A stretch of DNA of 56,123 nucleotides from NCBI RefSeq assembly GCF_001937665.1, contig NZ_MSKL01000023.1, forward strand, positions 10,887 through 67,009, written 5' to 3'. Shown piece after piece: positions 44,698-53,671 of this stretch. The DNA is from Actinomyces oris (GTDB lineage: Bacteria; Actinomycetota; Actinomycetes; Actinomycetales; Actinomycetaceae). A program made the translations under genes and the position numbers. Every line of letters starts with the position of its first letter. Position 1 is the first letter of the stretch. The notes beneath the pieces were generated by a model. That model was not told the DNA's origin and did not search any database. It saw only the letters and a list, made by a program, of their open reading frames with translations.

Positions 44698-44764
44698 GTC
44701 CTCATTGTGGACGCGTGGAGCGCACCATGGGCCGGCTTCTGTCACCGGTGATGGGCCGGCCCGC

Positions 44765-47700
44765 TCATCGCCAAGTGGCCCCGTAAGGGCCGACGGCGAG
44801 CCGCATCCCCCTGGGATCGCGCACGAAACCGGCCTGACGCAAGAGGTCGCTCACGGTGGGCTCCAGCGCGGTGACCCCGTTGAGGGACTCCACCACTGTG
44901 CGGCGCCTGACCGCCGCGGCCCCTTGGCGCGCAAACATCCGCTGCCTGTCGGCCGCCAGCGCGGTTAGGGCACGCACCAGATCCTCGCGCTCGGACGTGT
45001 AGGAGATGAGGACCTTGAGGTTCTCCGAGGCGTAGAGCACCGGGGCGCCGCCCAGCACGACGACGCTCGCCCCCTGGCGCCGGACCGGCGGGCCACTCGT
45101 CTGCTCGCTGCGGTCCCGGGCCGACTCGCCGAGGCCTGCGGGCAGTACCGGCTCAGGCCACGGCACCCCGCGCCCGACGAGACAGGCCGGGTCCTTGAGA
45201 TCGAGCACGACCGGTGTTGCCGCCGCGCCGCCGGGGTCGTGGCTGAGGGACCGCAGCCGGTCAACGCTCTCCCGCTCGGCGAACTGCACCGGCCCCAGGC
45301 CCTCAATGAAACCGCCGCGCAGAACCACCCCGGTCTCCTCCATGCGCCGCAGCACCGGCATGAGCGGCCCGAGCCCTCCCGCCCCGCCGAAGGTCAGGGC
45401 GAGGTCGCGGGAGACGACCCCGTAGCGGTCCAGCAGAGACTCCACCTCCGCGATCGCCCGCTCCTCATCGCCCGCCGAGGCGGAAGACAGCCTCACCCAG
45501 GAGGTGGAGCCCAGAACGGAGGACAACCGCCCGGCCGCTGTCACCTCCCCGGCGCGCGGCATCTCCATCATGAGGCGACGGCCCCGGCGGCTGCGCACCC
45601 GCCGTGAGGATGGTGCGGTGCGCGTCCCGGCGGCGGGCGCCAGTGCCCGGCGCACCGGCTCGAAGGAGCGGCCCGTGGCGGCCCCCTCACGAACCAGCTG
45701 CCAGAGCCCCTCCCCGGTGACGCCCGCTTCCCGGCCCTCCGGCGCCTCCGGCTCACCCGGGGCGGTCGCCTCCCCGGCGACCGGCGCCAGGGCGGAGTCC
45801 GTGGGGAAGAAGGCGATCTCGCCCGGAGCGGGGACGTCGTCGGCCCCGGTCCTCACCCGGGTGGGACCGGACCGGGACACGGCATCGCCGACGGGCCGCG
45901 CCTGCCAGACGACCTCCCCGGAGGCGATGAGCTCATCAAGCATGGCCGGCCGGTAGTCGGCCACGCGCGCGGGCAGCACCACCGACTCCCACAGGCCGGC
46001 CGGCAGCCACACGCCCTCCAGTGCCGCCAGGGCCTCCGCCAGGGCGTCGACGCCGCTGCCCGGCTCATCCAGCCCCGCCCGCTCCAGCACGAGACGCTGA
46101 AGAGCCGCGGGTGGCACCGGCGCGACGGCGGCCCGCGCCCGGGCCAGGGAGCGGTGGCGCACCCGGGTGAGAACCGCCGACTCCATCCACCCCGCGGCCC
46201 CCAGGTCCACGAGGGAGCCGTCCCCGGCCAGCTCGGCCAGGGCTCCCTCCGCCACCGCCGCCCCCAGCCCGAAGGCCAGCGCCACGCGCTGCGGCGTCAC
46301 AGTCGTGTGGGTGCGCGCGTAACGCAGAAGCAGGTCGTTCAGCGGTGAACGGGCCACCGCGGTCCGCTCGACAGCGCCACCGGCCTCAGCCCGCTCCAGC
46401 GCCCAGTCGGGGACCTCCGCTCCCAGGGCCCGCCGCAGATCCTGGGCATCCTCGACCCGGGCCCACAGCTCCCGCCCGCCGACCCGCACCGCGGCGGCTC
46501 GGTGCGCCCCGGCCAGCTCGGCAAGCGCCCGCCCGACCGTCCGCTCGACCTTGCGCTTGTCCCCGCGTTCGACGTCGTCGCCGGCCCCGTCCACGCCGTC
46601 TCCTCGCGTCTCCTCTCCCGGCTCCCGCCGGTCGAGGTCGGTGCACCGCTCGACCAGCTCGGCCGCGCTCAACGGACCCAGCTCACGCAGCAGGTCGGCG
46701 ATCCCCTCGGCATCGGCGCGCACCCGCCGACCGGGAGCCAGGTGCTGGAGCTCGGCCTCCACCTGGGCCAGGACCTCGTCGTCGAGCAGATCCGCGACGC
46801 CGCCGTCGCCCAGCAGTGCGTCGAGCACCTTGGGGTCCAGGGAGAGCAGCTGGGCCCGGCGCTCGGCGTGGGGCAGGTCCTCCTGGTAGATCAGCGTGCT
46901 CGCGTACCCGAACAGCAGCGGATGGGCGAAGGGCGACGGCTCACTGGTGACGGCCTCGACGACGCGCACCCGGCCGGAGGCGAGACGCTCCATGAGGTCG
47001 GTGAGCGCGGGCAGGTCGTAGTACTGCTGGAGGCACTCGCGCGCCGCCTCCACGCTGACGGGGAAGTCCTGGAACTGGCGGGAGGCCTCGAGCAGCTGGC
47101 CGGCCTTGACCCGCTGCAGCCACAACGGCGTGCGGTGCCCCGGGCGGGCTGCGGGCATGAGCAGGGCGCGGGCGGCGCACTCGCGGAACCGGGCCGCGAA
47201 CAGCGCCGTCGTCTCGATCCTGCTCCGCACGAGGGAGGAGATCTCCGCGGCGTCGAAGGTGATGAGCCCGGCCGTCGGGAGGCGGCCCTCAACCGGTGGG
47301 ATCTGCAGGACGATGCCGTCGTCGGCCACGATGATCTGCGGGCGCACCCCCAGGAGCTGGTGCACCCGCTCCCGAATCGCCATCACCCAGGGCTCGTGGA
47401 CGCACCGACCCAGCGTGCTGTGGACGATGATCCGCCAGCTGCCGGACTCGTCCTCATAGCGCTCCAGGACCAGGGTCTCATCCGTCGGCAGGGCGCCGGT
47501 GGCTCGGTACTGCTCGCGCAGCAGCGCCAGCAGGTTGCTGCGGGCATGATCATCCAGCCCCGCCTCCGTGAGCCGCCGCCGCAGCGCCTGCTCGCCCTCC
47601 GACTCCCCGGCTCCCGCCTCCGACGGCAAGGAGGCCTGCGCCTGACGCAGGAAGACGCCCTTGGCGAGCCCGGTGGCCGCAGGTCTGCCCAGCCCCTCGC

Positions 47701-49765
47701 CCTTCCAGAACGGCAGGCGGGCGCTGCGCCCCTCGGCCGGGTCGACGACGACACGGTCCCCCGTGATCTGACGGATCCGCCAGCTCGACGTCCCCAGCGT
47801 GATGATGTCCCCCGGGCTGGACTCGTGCACCATCTCCTCGTCGAGCTCCCCGACCCGCCGCCGCCCGGAATCCTGCGCCCCCTCGGGCAGGACGACGGGG
47901 AACATGCCCCGGTCCGGGATCGTGCCCGAGGACGCCACCGCCAGCCGCTGCGTGCTGGGCCGGGCACTGAGCTCACCGGTGGCGCGGTCCCACACGATCC
48001 GCGGCGAGAAGTCCGCCAGGTCCGCCGAGGCGAAGCCACCGGACAGCAGCTCCAGGACCGAGTCGAAGGCCGAGCGCGGCAGCGAGGTGTAGGGGGCCGA
48101 CCGAGTGACGGTGGCGAACCAGGCGTCGGCCGTCAGCCCACCCGCCACACTCACCGCGGCGACCGTCTGCTGTGCCAGCACGTCCAGGGCGTTGGACACC
48201 AGCTCCGTGCGCTCGATCGCCCCGGCGCGCATCCCCTCAGCGGCGACGACGGCGTCCACCAGGTGAGTGCGCTCCACGGGGTAGATGACGCCGCGCGGCC
48301 GCCCGCCCACCCGGTGGTCGGCGCGCCCCACCCGCTGCAGGCCCGCCGCGACCGACGGGGGCGGCGCCACCTGGAGCACGAGGTCGACCGAGCCGATGTC
48401 GATGCCGAGCTCGAGCGAGGCCGTGGCCACCACGCACCTCAGCTCACCCGCGGCCAGCTCCCGCTCCACACCGAGACGCTGCTCCTTGGAGACCGACCCG
48501 TGGTGGGCCTTGGCGATCACCGGGGCGCCCGCCGCCAGGGGCTCGGTGTGCGAACCGGTTCCCATCTCCCAGGACTCCCTGTGAACCGGCACCTGCGGCG
48601 TCGGCGCCGCCGCCCCGAGACGCGCGGCGTAGGCCTCGTTGAGGTGCGCAGTGAGCCGCTCGCAGGCACCCCGGGAGTTGACGAAGACCAGTGTCGTGCG
48701 GTGGGCCAGGACCTGGTCGAGGATCGCGTTCTCAAGGTGCGGCCAGATCGAGGCCGACACCCGGGCGGGCACCCCGGCACCGGGCCCGTCAGCCCGCCCC
48801 GCCGCCATGGCTCGCCCCAGTGCCCGGTCGGAGCGCCAGGCATGCGAGGACCCCGCCCGCCCGAGCCCGGAGGGCCGGGAGCCGCGGCCACTGCCCGCGC
48901 TCGCGGGTGCCGCCAGCGCCCGCTCCATCCGGGTGCGGCGGTCCGAGATCGCCGGGACGCGTGCCATGTTCTCCACCGGCACGGCCACCGTGACCTCCGG
49001 CGTCGCCCGGCCGTCGTCGGCGATGATCGTCACCGGGTGCGGCCCGCCGAGGAAGCGGGCGACCTCCTCAGGGGGCGAGACGGTGGCGGACAGACCGATG
49101 CGCTGCGCCGGGCGCCCCAGGAGGTCATCGAGGCGTTCCAGCGACACGGCCAGGTGTGTGCCGCGCTTGGAACCGGCAAAGGAGTGGATCTCGTCGACGA
49201 TGACCGTCTCCACCGTCCGCAGCGTCTCCCGCACGGCGCTGGTGAGCATGAGGTAGAGCGACTCCGGCGTCGTGATGAGGATGCTGGGCGGATGACTGCG
49301 CAGCCGACGACGCTCCCGCGTGGGCGTGTCCCCCGAGCGAACCCCCACCGAGATCGGGCGGGTGGGGCCGACGGCGGAGATTCCCGCCAGCGGCCGGCGC
49401 AGGTTGCGCTCCACATCCGCTCCCAGAGCCTTGAGCGGGGAGATGTAGAGGACCCGCACGCCGTCGGCCTCGGCCGGCGCTCGTCCTGACGCCGCCCCGG
49501 TCCCCTTCTCCTCCGCGACCGGCTCCCGCCCCAGGCGGTCGATGGCTGACAGGAAGGACGCGAGCGTCTTGCCCGAACCGGTGGGGGCGATGACCAGGGC
49601 GTTCTCACCCCGGCCGATCGCGGCCCAGGCCCGCTCCTGCACAGGGGTGGGGCCGGCGGGGAAGGCGCTGAGGAACCAGGTGCGCGTGGCCGGGGAGAAT
49701 CCTTCCCAGCCCGGCTCGTGCGGCCCCGCGACGGCAGGGTCCCCTACTGACTCGGTCACTGCCAT
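44765..49765 (-). CDS. lhr: ATP-dependent helicase Lhr (long form)
   Basis: A 1666-residue SF2 helicase. Motif I APTGSGKTLASF, Ia YISPLKAL, Ib TPESLYLMLTS, II VIVDEIHSFAG, III LSATVSPPEEVARFLGG, and the RecA2 motifs SLELGIDIGSVDLVLQ and RVGRADHRVGG are all present. The Lhr-specific winged helix, beta-barrel and C-terminal region follow. Mycobacterial Lhr is a 3'-5' DNA translocase and RNA:DNA helicase induced by DNA damage. The ATG at 49765 has GGAGGAGGTG immediately upstream, which sets the start. udgB follows downstream. Confidence 0.95.
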   Translation of the reverse strand: MAVTESVGDPAVAGPHEPGWEGFSPATRTWFLSAFPAGPTPVQERAWAAIGRGENALVIAPTGSGKTLASFLSAIDRLGREPVAEEKGTGAASGRAPAEADGVRVLYISPLKALGADVERNLRRPLAGISAVGPTRPISVGVRSGDTPTRERRRLRSHPPSILITTPESLYLMLTSAVRETLRTVETVIVDEIHSFAGSKRGTHLAVSLERLDDLLGRPAQRIGLSATVSPPEEVARFLGGPHPVTIIADDGRATPEVTVAVPVENMARVPAISDRRTRMERALAAPASAGSGRGSRPSGLGRAGSSHAWRSDRALGRAMAAGRADGPGAGVPARVSASIWPHLENAILDQVLAHRTTLVFVNSRGACERLTAHLNEAYAARLGAAAPTPQVPVHRESWEMGTGSHTEPLAAGAPVIAKAHHGSVSKEQRLGVERELAAGELRCVVATASLELGIDIGSVDLVLQVAPPPSVAAGLQRVGRADHRVGGRPRGVIYPVERTHLVDAVVAAEGMRAGAIERTELVSNALDVLAQQTVAAVSVAGGLTADAWFATVTRSAPYTSLPRSAFDSVLELLSGGFASADLADFSPRIVWDRATGELSARPSTQRLAVASSGTIPDRGMFPVVLPEGAQDSGRRRVGELDEEMVHESSPGDIITLGTSSWRIRQITGDRVVVDPAEGRSARLPFWKGEGLGRPAATGLAKGVFLRQAQASLPSEAGAGESEGEQALRRRLTEAGLDDHARSNLLALLREQYRATGALPTDETLVLERYEDESGSWRIIVHSTLGRCVHEPWVMAIRERVHQLLGVRPQIIVADDGIVLQIPPVEGRLPTAGLITFDAAEISSLVRSRIETTALFAARFRECAARALLMPAARPGHRTPLWLQRVKAGQLLEASRQFQDFPVSVEAARECLQQYYDLPALTDLMERLASGRVRVVEAVTSEPSPFAHPLLFGYASTLIYQEDLPHAERRAQLLSLDPKVLDALLGDGGVADLLDDEVLAQVEAELQHLAPGRRVRADAEGIADLLRELGPLSAAELVERCTDLDRREPGEETRGDGVDGAGDDVERGDKRKVERTVGRALAELAGAHRAAAVRVGGRELWARVEDAQDLRRALGAEVPDWALERAEAGGAVERTAVARSPLNDLLLRYARTHTTVTPQRVALAFGLGAAVAEGALAELAGDGSLVDLGAAGWMESAVLTRVRHRSLARARAAVAPVPPAALQRLVLERAGLDEPGSGVDALAEALAALEGVWLPAGLWESVVLPARVADYRPAMLDELIASGEVVWQARPVGDAVSRSGPTRVRTGADDVPAPGEIAFFPTDSALAPVAGEATAPGEPEAPEGREAGVTGEGLWQLVREGAATGRSFEPVRRALAPAAGTRTAPSSRRVRSRRGRRLMMEMPRAGEVTAAGRLSSVLGSTSWVRLSSASAGDEERAIAEVESLLDRYGVVSRDLALTFGGAGGLGPLMPVLRRMEETGVVLRGGFIEGLGPVQFAERESVDRLRSLSHDPGGAAATPVVLDLKDPACLVGRGVPWPEPVLPAGLGESARDRSEQTSGPPVRRQGASVVVLGGAPVLYASENLKVLISYTSEREDLVRALTALAADRQRMFARQGAAAVRRRTVVESLNGVTALEPTVSDLLRQAGFVRDPRGMRLAVGPYGATWR

Positions 49766-49900
49766 CACCTCCTCCCGTCCGGTCTCACCGACCATCCTTC
49801 CACGAGGGTGTGACAGCAATTCCGGGGCCTGAGCATCAGGGCGAGCACTGGGGGAGCGGTGACGGTATCGCTCAGTTTCGCTCAGCGCGTGATGTTCTGA

Positions 49901-49906
49901 AAGAAT
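49901..49906 (+). promoter_or_regulatory. Possible -10 box AAGAAT for the permease gene
   Basis: AAGAAT ends 6 nt before the GTG at 49913. The same CTGAAAGAATG context precedes the DUF4032 gene (13704-13714). It departs from TAnnnT at the first base, so confidence is limited. Confidence 0.35.
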
Positions 49907-49912
49907 GCCGCC

Positions 49913-51388
49913 GTGAGCTCCCGTACTCCCACCAAGTCCTCGTCGGCATCATCCTCCTCATCCGGCCAGATCTCCGGGCTGGATCGGTTCTTCCACATCA
50001 CCGAACGCGGTTCGAGCATCTCCCGAGAGATCCGTGGCGGCATCGTCACCTTCTTCTCGATGAGCTACATCCTCGTCCTCAACCCCGCAATCCTGTCCAA
50101 GGCGAGTCCCCCGGGAACCGAGGCCCAGCTCGCCGCCGGCACCGCTTTCGTCGCCGCGGTCATGACGATCCTCATGGGCGTCGTCGCCAACTACCCGATG
50201 GCCCTGGCCGCGGGCCTGGGGATCAACGCGATGGTCGCCTACACCCTCGTGGGCACCCAGGGCATGACCTACGCCGACGCCATGGGCCTCATCGTCATCG
50301 AGGGCATCATCATCCTCGTCCTAGTGCTCACCGGCTTCCGAGAGGCCGTCTTCAAGGCCGTCCCGGACCAGCTCAAGACCGCGATCTCGGTGGGCATCGG
50401 TCTGTTCATCGCGCTCATCGGACTGGTGGACGCCAAGATGGTGCGCCGCGGCGGCACCCCCCTGGAGCTGGGCCTGGGCGGCTCCCTTCAGGGCTGGCCG
50501 GTCCTCGTCTTCCTCTTCGGCCTCTTCCTCATGGTGGTGCTCCACGTGCGCAAGGTCCGCGGCGCCATCCTCATCGGTATCGCCTCGGCCACGGTCCTGG
50601 CCATCATCATCGACGCCGTCGCCCACCTGGGCCCCTTCAACGACGACCCGGAGAAGGGTCCTCTCAACCTCACCGGCTGGTCCCTGTCCGAGCCGCACCT
50701 GGACGGCTTCCCGGTGGACCTGCCGAGCCTGTCGACGCTGGGTCACTTCAGCCTGCTGGGCAGTGTCCACAAGGTCGGCATCGTCTCAGTGATCCTCCTG
50801 GTCTTCTCCCTGCTGCTGGCCGACTTCTTCGACACGATGGGCACCATGGTCGCCATCGGCGCCGAGGGTGACCTGCTCGACGAGCACGGCAACCCGCCCA
50901 AGACACGCGAGATCCTCGTCGTCGACTCCCTGGCTGCTATCGCCGGTGGTGTCGGGGGCGTCTCCTCCAACACCTCCTACGTGGAGTCCGCCGCGGGCGT
51001 GGGGGAGGGGGCCCGCACGGGTCTGGCCTCCGTGGTCACCGGCTGCATGTTCGCCCTGTCCATGTTCTTCGCGCCGCTGGTCAAGATGGTCCCCTATGAG
51101 GCGGCCACCCCGGCGCTCGTGGTGGTCGGTTTCCTCATGATGATGCAGGTGACCGACATCGACTGGAAGTCCCCGGAGATCGCCCTGCCGGCCTTCCTGA
51201 CCATCATCATGATGCCCTTCTCCTACTCGATCACCAACGGGATCGGGGCCGGCTTCGTGTCCTACCTGGTCGTCGAGGTGGCTCAGGGCAGGGCGCGGAG
51301 GATTCACCCGCTCATGTGGGTGGCCTGCGCGATGTTCGTCGTCTACTTCACCCTCGCCCCGATCAAGGCGATCCTCGGCGTCTCCTGA
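49913..51388 (+). CDS. NCS2-family purine permease (AzgA/guanine-hypoxanthine type)
   Basis: A 491-residue transporter with about 12-14 membrane segments. A Ser-rich N terminus precedes GLDRFFHITERGSSISREIR, the family start. ADFFDTMGTMVAIGAEGDLL and GVGGVSSNTSYVESAAGVGE are the substrate-site motifs of the AzgA-like NCS2 branch, proton symporters for adenine, guanine or hypoxanthine. Which purine is carried cannot be told. The start is a GTG without a clear ribosome site. It diverges from lhr and has no purine-salvage neighbours. Confidence 0.9.
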   Translation: MSSRTPTKSSSASSSSSGQISGLDRFFHITERGSSISREIRGGIVTFFSMSYILVLNPAILSKASPPGTEAQLAAGTAFVAAVMTILMGVVANYPMALAAGLGINAMVAYTLVGTQGMTYADAMGLIVIEGIIILVLVLTGFREAVFKAVPDQLKTAISVGIGLFIALIGLVDAKMVRRGGTPLELGLGGSLQGWPVLVFLFGLFLMVVLHVRKVRGAILIGIASATVLAIIIDAVAHLGPFNDDPEKGPLNLTGWSLSEPHLDGFPVDLPSLSTLGHFSLLGSVHKVGIVSVILLVFSLLLADFFDTMGTMVAIGAEGDLLDEHGNPPKTREILVVDSLAAIAGGVGGVSSNTSYVESAAGVGEGARTGLASVVTGCMFALSMFFAPLVKMVPYEAATPALVVVGFLMMMQVTDIDWKSPEIALPAFLTIIMMPFSYSITNGIGAGFVSYLVVEVAQGRARRIHPLMWVACAMFVVYFTLAPIKAILGVS

Positions 51389-51452
51389 CGAGAATCGACG
51401 GCCTCCGGCAGACGCTCCGGAAGCGCCCTCTCGTCGGGTACCGACGGTGTGG

Positions 51453-51575
51453 ATGTCCACATCTGCAGCAAAGGCTCTGAACTGTCTCGCTCCTCCGGAA
51501 GCAAACCGCATGATTTCGCGGTTGCTGCTGGTGCGGTGAGTGGCGTCGAATCCCCTTTGTTGCAGATGTGGACAC
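51453..51575. repeat. Long-hairpin intergenic element, family C copy 3 (123 bp)
   Basis: Arms 51454-51474 and 51554-51574 pair over 21 bp with one G-T wobble (TGTCCACATCTGCA ... TGCAGATGTGGACA). The central stem AACCGC/GCGGTT (51504-51509, 51518-51523) closes the loop ATGATTTC. It aligns with copy 2 without any gap. It lies between the permease and the immunity island; the rest of the 334-bp gap shows nothing. Confidence 0.9.
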
Positions 51576-51722
51576 TCTGTCCCCGGCTGCCGCCTCCGCT
51601 CTTCTCAACCCGTCCCTCGCGCTCCGGTTCAGGAGCCGTTTCACGTGCCTCAGCGGCCTACGAGGGATAGAGACGGAAGTTCTGCTCGATGACTGATCTG
51701 GGCCGCGCGCAGCGGTTGGTTA

Positions 51723-52352
51723 TCACCACTGGTTGAGGATGGTGGGGTAGGTGTCGGGGGTGCCGAAGGTGAAGATGGCGCCGTTGCCCACCGGGTTGGT
51801 TCTGGTGGCCAGCTGGGTGGCTCGTTGGTAGTGGGGCGAGTCGGAGGCGAAGAACATCTTCCAGCCCGGCAGGTATCTGTAAGGCGGTGGAGTAGGAGAG
51901 CGTGGGCGCTCTTTGCCGGCCAGGGTTCCGATGATTCCGGGTGCGAAGGTGCTGGCGGTGGTGTGCATGAGGGCGTCGGCCAGGTCCTCGCTGGCGTCCA
52001 GGGCGGACCCGAGAGCCTGGCCGATCATGAGTACGATGCCGGCGTTTCCGGGGGTGGGCCTGTTGAAGCTCAGCATGAGTTTGTTGCCTTGTCCGATCGG
52101 TCCTGAGAAGGCCGGTGTGAGGCCGAAGTCGGGGAAGCTGGAGGTGGCTTGGGCGTTGCGGATGTACTGGAGGAGGTAGTCCTGGGTGATGGGTGGGGAC
52201 TGCTCGGCCTCCTGACGGCTGTCGGCGGTGGGGCGCCACAGGTCCAGGGAGAGGTGCAGGGGCCTGACCTGCTGGATCCACTCCCACACCCGACGCCCCT
52301 CAGAGACCGGGTCACCAAGAGCCTGCCGTTTGAAACTGAGGTCCCATCGCAT
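51723..52352 (-). CDS. Imm52-like immunity protein, copy 2
   Basis: A 209-residue cytosolic protein, same length as and near-identical in blocks to the product of 53002-53631. The shared core is GDPVSEGRRVWEWIQQVRP through TQDYLLQYIR, and both end GAIFTFGTPDTYPTILNQW. An AAAGGAGG site about 5 nt before the ATG at 52352 sets the start. Imm52 is recalled as a partner family of Tox-REase-5 toxins, and the upstream copy directly follows such a toxin. The call is therefore context-based. This copy is the last gene of the island. Confidence 0.6.
   Translation of the reverse strand: MRWDLSFKRQALGDPVSEGRRVWEWIQQVRPLHLSLDLWRPTADSRQEAEQSPPITQDYLLQYIRNAQATSSFPDFGLTPAFSGPIGQGNKLMLSFNRPTPGNAGIVLMIGQALGSALDASEDLADALMHTTASTFAPGIIGTLAGKERPRSPTPPPYRYLPGWKMFFASDSPHYQRATQLATRTNPVGNGAIFTFGTPDTYPTILNQW
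52158..52323. repeat. 166-bp identical segment, copy shared with 53437-53602
   Basis: The block appears identical, base for base, to 53437-53602 within the paralogous gene, while flanking parts of the two genes differ. This suggests recent duplication or gene conversion. Confidence 0.9.
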
Positions 52353-52363
52353 GGTTGCCTCCT

Positions 52364-52789
52364 TTAGTGGAAGTACTGGGGGTACTCGATGTAGGGGTCG
52401 TGCTCTGTGTGGTCGACCCACTGGTCGATGACCTGCTGAGGTGTGATGCCAGGTGTAAGGACAGTGTGTCCGTCGAAGACACTGGTAGTGAACCACAGCA
52501 CCAGATTCGGGTCGGGGTTCAGTGAACGGACCCAGGCAGCGATATCAGCCGCCTCCTCAAAATCTAATGCACCATCAGCTGAGATGAGTTTATTATCGCG
52601 AAAATGACTGACGGTGACTGCTATGTCATCAGGGTTGATGATGATGTCGACGTCAGTTTCACGCTCGTCCTCTCCCCACTGTAGAACCCTGCTTCCTGGC
52701 CATCTTTTGTTGGCCTCAAGAAGAAATATACTTCCGTCTGTTATCGTCTGTGCTGCGCTGAGTTCTGGAAACAGGAAACTAATGCTCAT
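52364..52789 (-). CDS. Hypothetical protein in immunity island (141 aa)
   Basis: A 141-residue acidic soluble protein, predicted alpha/beta. It contains GSIFLLEANKRWPGSRVLQW, DVDIIINPDDIAVTVSHFRD, and SLNPDPNLVLWFTTSVFDGH followed by a helix (TPQQVIDQWVDH). GGAAG lies about 8 nt before the ATG. Its stop lies 11 bp before the Imm52-like copy 2 start, so they are probably translated from one message. By position it is another immunity protein, for a toxin not present here. No family recognised. Confidence 0.6.
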   Translation of the reverse strand: MSISFLFPELSAAQTITDGSIFLLEANKRWPGSRVLQWGEDERETDVDIIINPDDIAVTVSHFRDNKLISADGALDFEEAADIAAWVRSLNPDPNLVLWFTTSVFDGHTVLTPGITPQQVIDQWVDHTEHDPYIEYPQYFH

Positions 52790-53001
52790 GGATTTCTTCC
52801 AGTTATGGAGTCATGGAATCGTGTGAACAGTTAAGGTGGTGCTTTTGTGATGACAGAGACGGTTCGTGTCTTATCCCCGACACCCGCCGAAATGTGCTGT
52901 TCCACATTCGCTCCACGCGCCGCGGTTGGTGTTAGTGCTCAGGTGCAGTGGGCGGGCGTGCTCGACGATGGTGTTGCGGGCCTCGTGTGCTGGCCGGTTG
53001 G

Positions 53002-53631
53002 TCACCATTGGTTGAGGATGGTGGGGTAGGTGTCGGGGGTGCCGAAGGTGAAGATGGCGCCGTTACCCACAGGGGCGATGCTGGTGGCCAGCTGGGTGGC
53101 TCGTTGGTAGGGGGGTGAGTCGGAGGCGAAGAACATCTTCCAGCCCGGAATGTAGTTGTAGGGCTCTGGGGTGGGGTTAAGTGGGTGGTCCTTACGGGTC
53201 AGGGCTCCGATGATGTTGGGTGTGAAGGTGCTGGCGGTGGTGTGCATGAGGGTGTCGGCCAGGTCCTCGCTGGCGTCCAGGGCGGACCCGAGAGCCTGGC
53301 CGATCATGAGTCCGATGCTGGCGTCTCCGGGTGTGGGCATGTTGAAGCTCAGCTCGAGCTTGTTGCCCTGTCCGATCTGTCCTGAGAAGGCCGGGGCGAG
53401 GCCGAAGTCGGGGAAGCTGGAGGTGGCTTGGACGTCGCGGATGTACTGGAGGAGGTAGTCCTGGGTGATGGGTGGGGACTGCTCGGCCTCCTGACGGCTG
53501 TCGGCGGTGGGGCGCCACAGGTCCAGGGAGAGGTGCAGGGGCCTGACCTGCTGGATCCACTCCCACACCCGACGCCCCTCAGAGACCGGGTCACCAAGAG
53601 CCCGCCGCCTCATGTGTAGGCGCCATTCCAT
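53002..53631 (-). CDS. Imm52-like immunity protein, copy 1 (partner of the toxin module)
   Basis: A 209-residue protein. It starts 40 bp after the Tox-REase-5 stop codon, the normal toxin-then-immunity order, so it is the likely cognate inhibitor. It differs from copy 2 mainly at the first 10 residues and in the C-terminal half (for example NMPTPGDASIGLMIGQALGS), while the GDPVSEGRRVWEWIQQVRP block is unchanged. AAAGGA lies about 9 nt before ATG 53631; an ATG at 53637 is less well placed. Imm52 assignment by context. Confidence 0.62.
   Translation of the reverse strand: MEWRLHMRRRALGDPVSEGRRVWEWIQQVRPLHLSLDLWRPTADSRQEAEQSPPITQDYLLQYIRDVQATSSFPDFGLAPAFSGQIGQGNKLELSFNMPTPGDASIGLMIGQALGSALDASEDLADTLMHTTASTFTPNIIGALTRKDHPLNPTPEPYNYIPGWKMFFASDSPPYQRATQLATSIAPVGNGAIFTFGTPDTYPTILNQW
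53437..53602. repeat. 166-bp identical segment, copy shared with 52158-52323
   Basis: Direct-repeat partner of 52158-52323, lying 1279 bp away in the same orientation. Recombination between them would delete the intervening gene. Confidence 0.9.
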
Positions 53632-53671
53632 GATCATTGTCCTTTCCTCGTGGTGCTGATTATCTGAGATG

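Noticed and set aside
46502-49489. 995-residue plus-strand open frame inside lhr
   Set aside because: It runs antisense through conserved helicase motifs and has an Arg/Gly/Pro-rich composition typical of shadow frames in high-GC DNA.
51723-52496. N-terminally longer reading of the Imm52-like copy 2 (from 52496)
   Set aside because: The extra residues have no counterpart in the paralogue, overlap the upstream gene, and a strong AAAGGAGG site marks ATG 52352.
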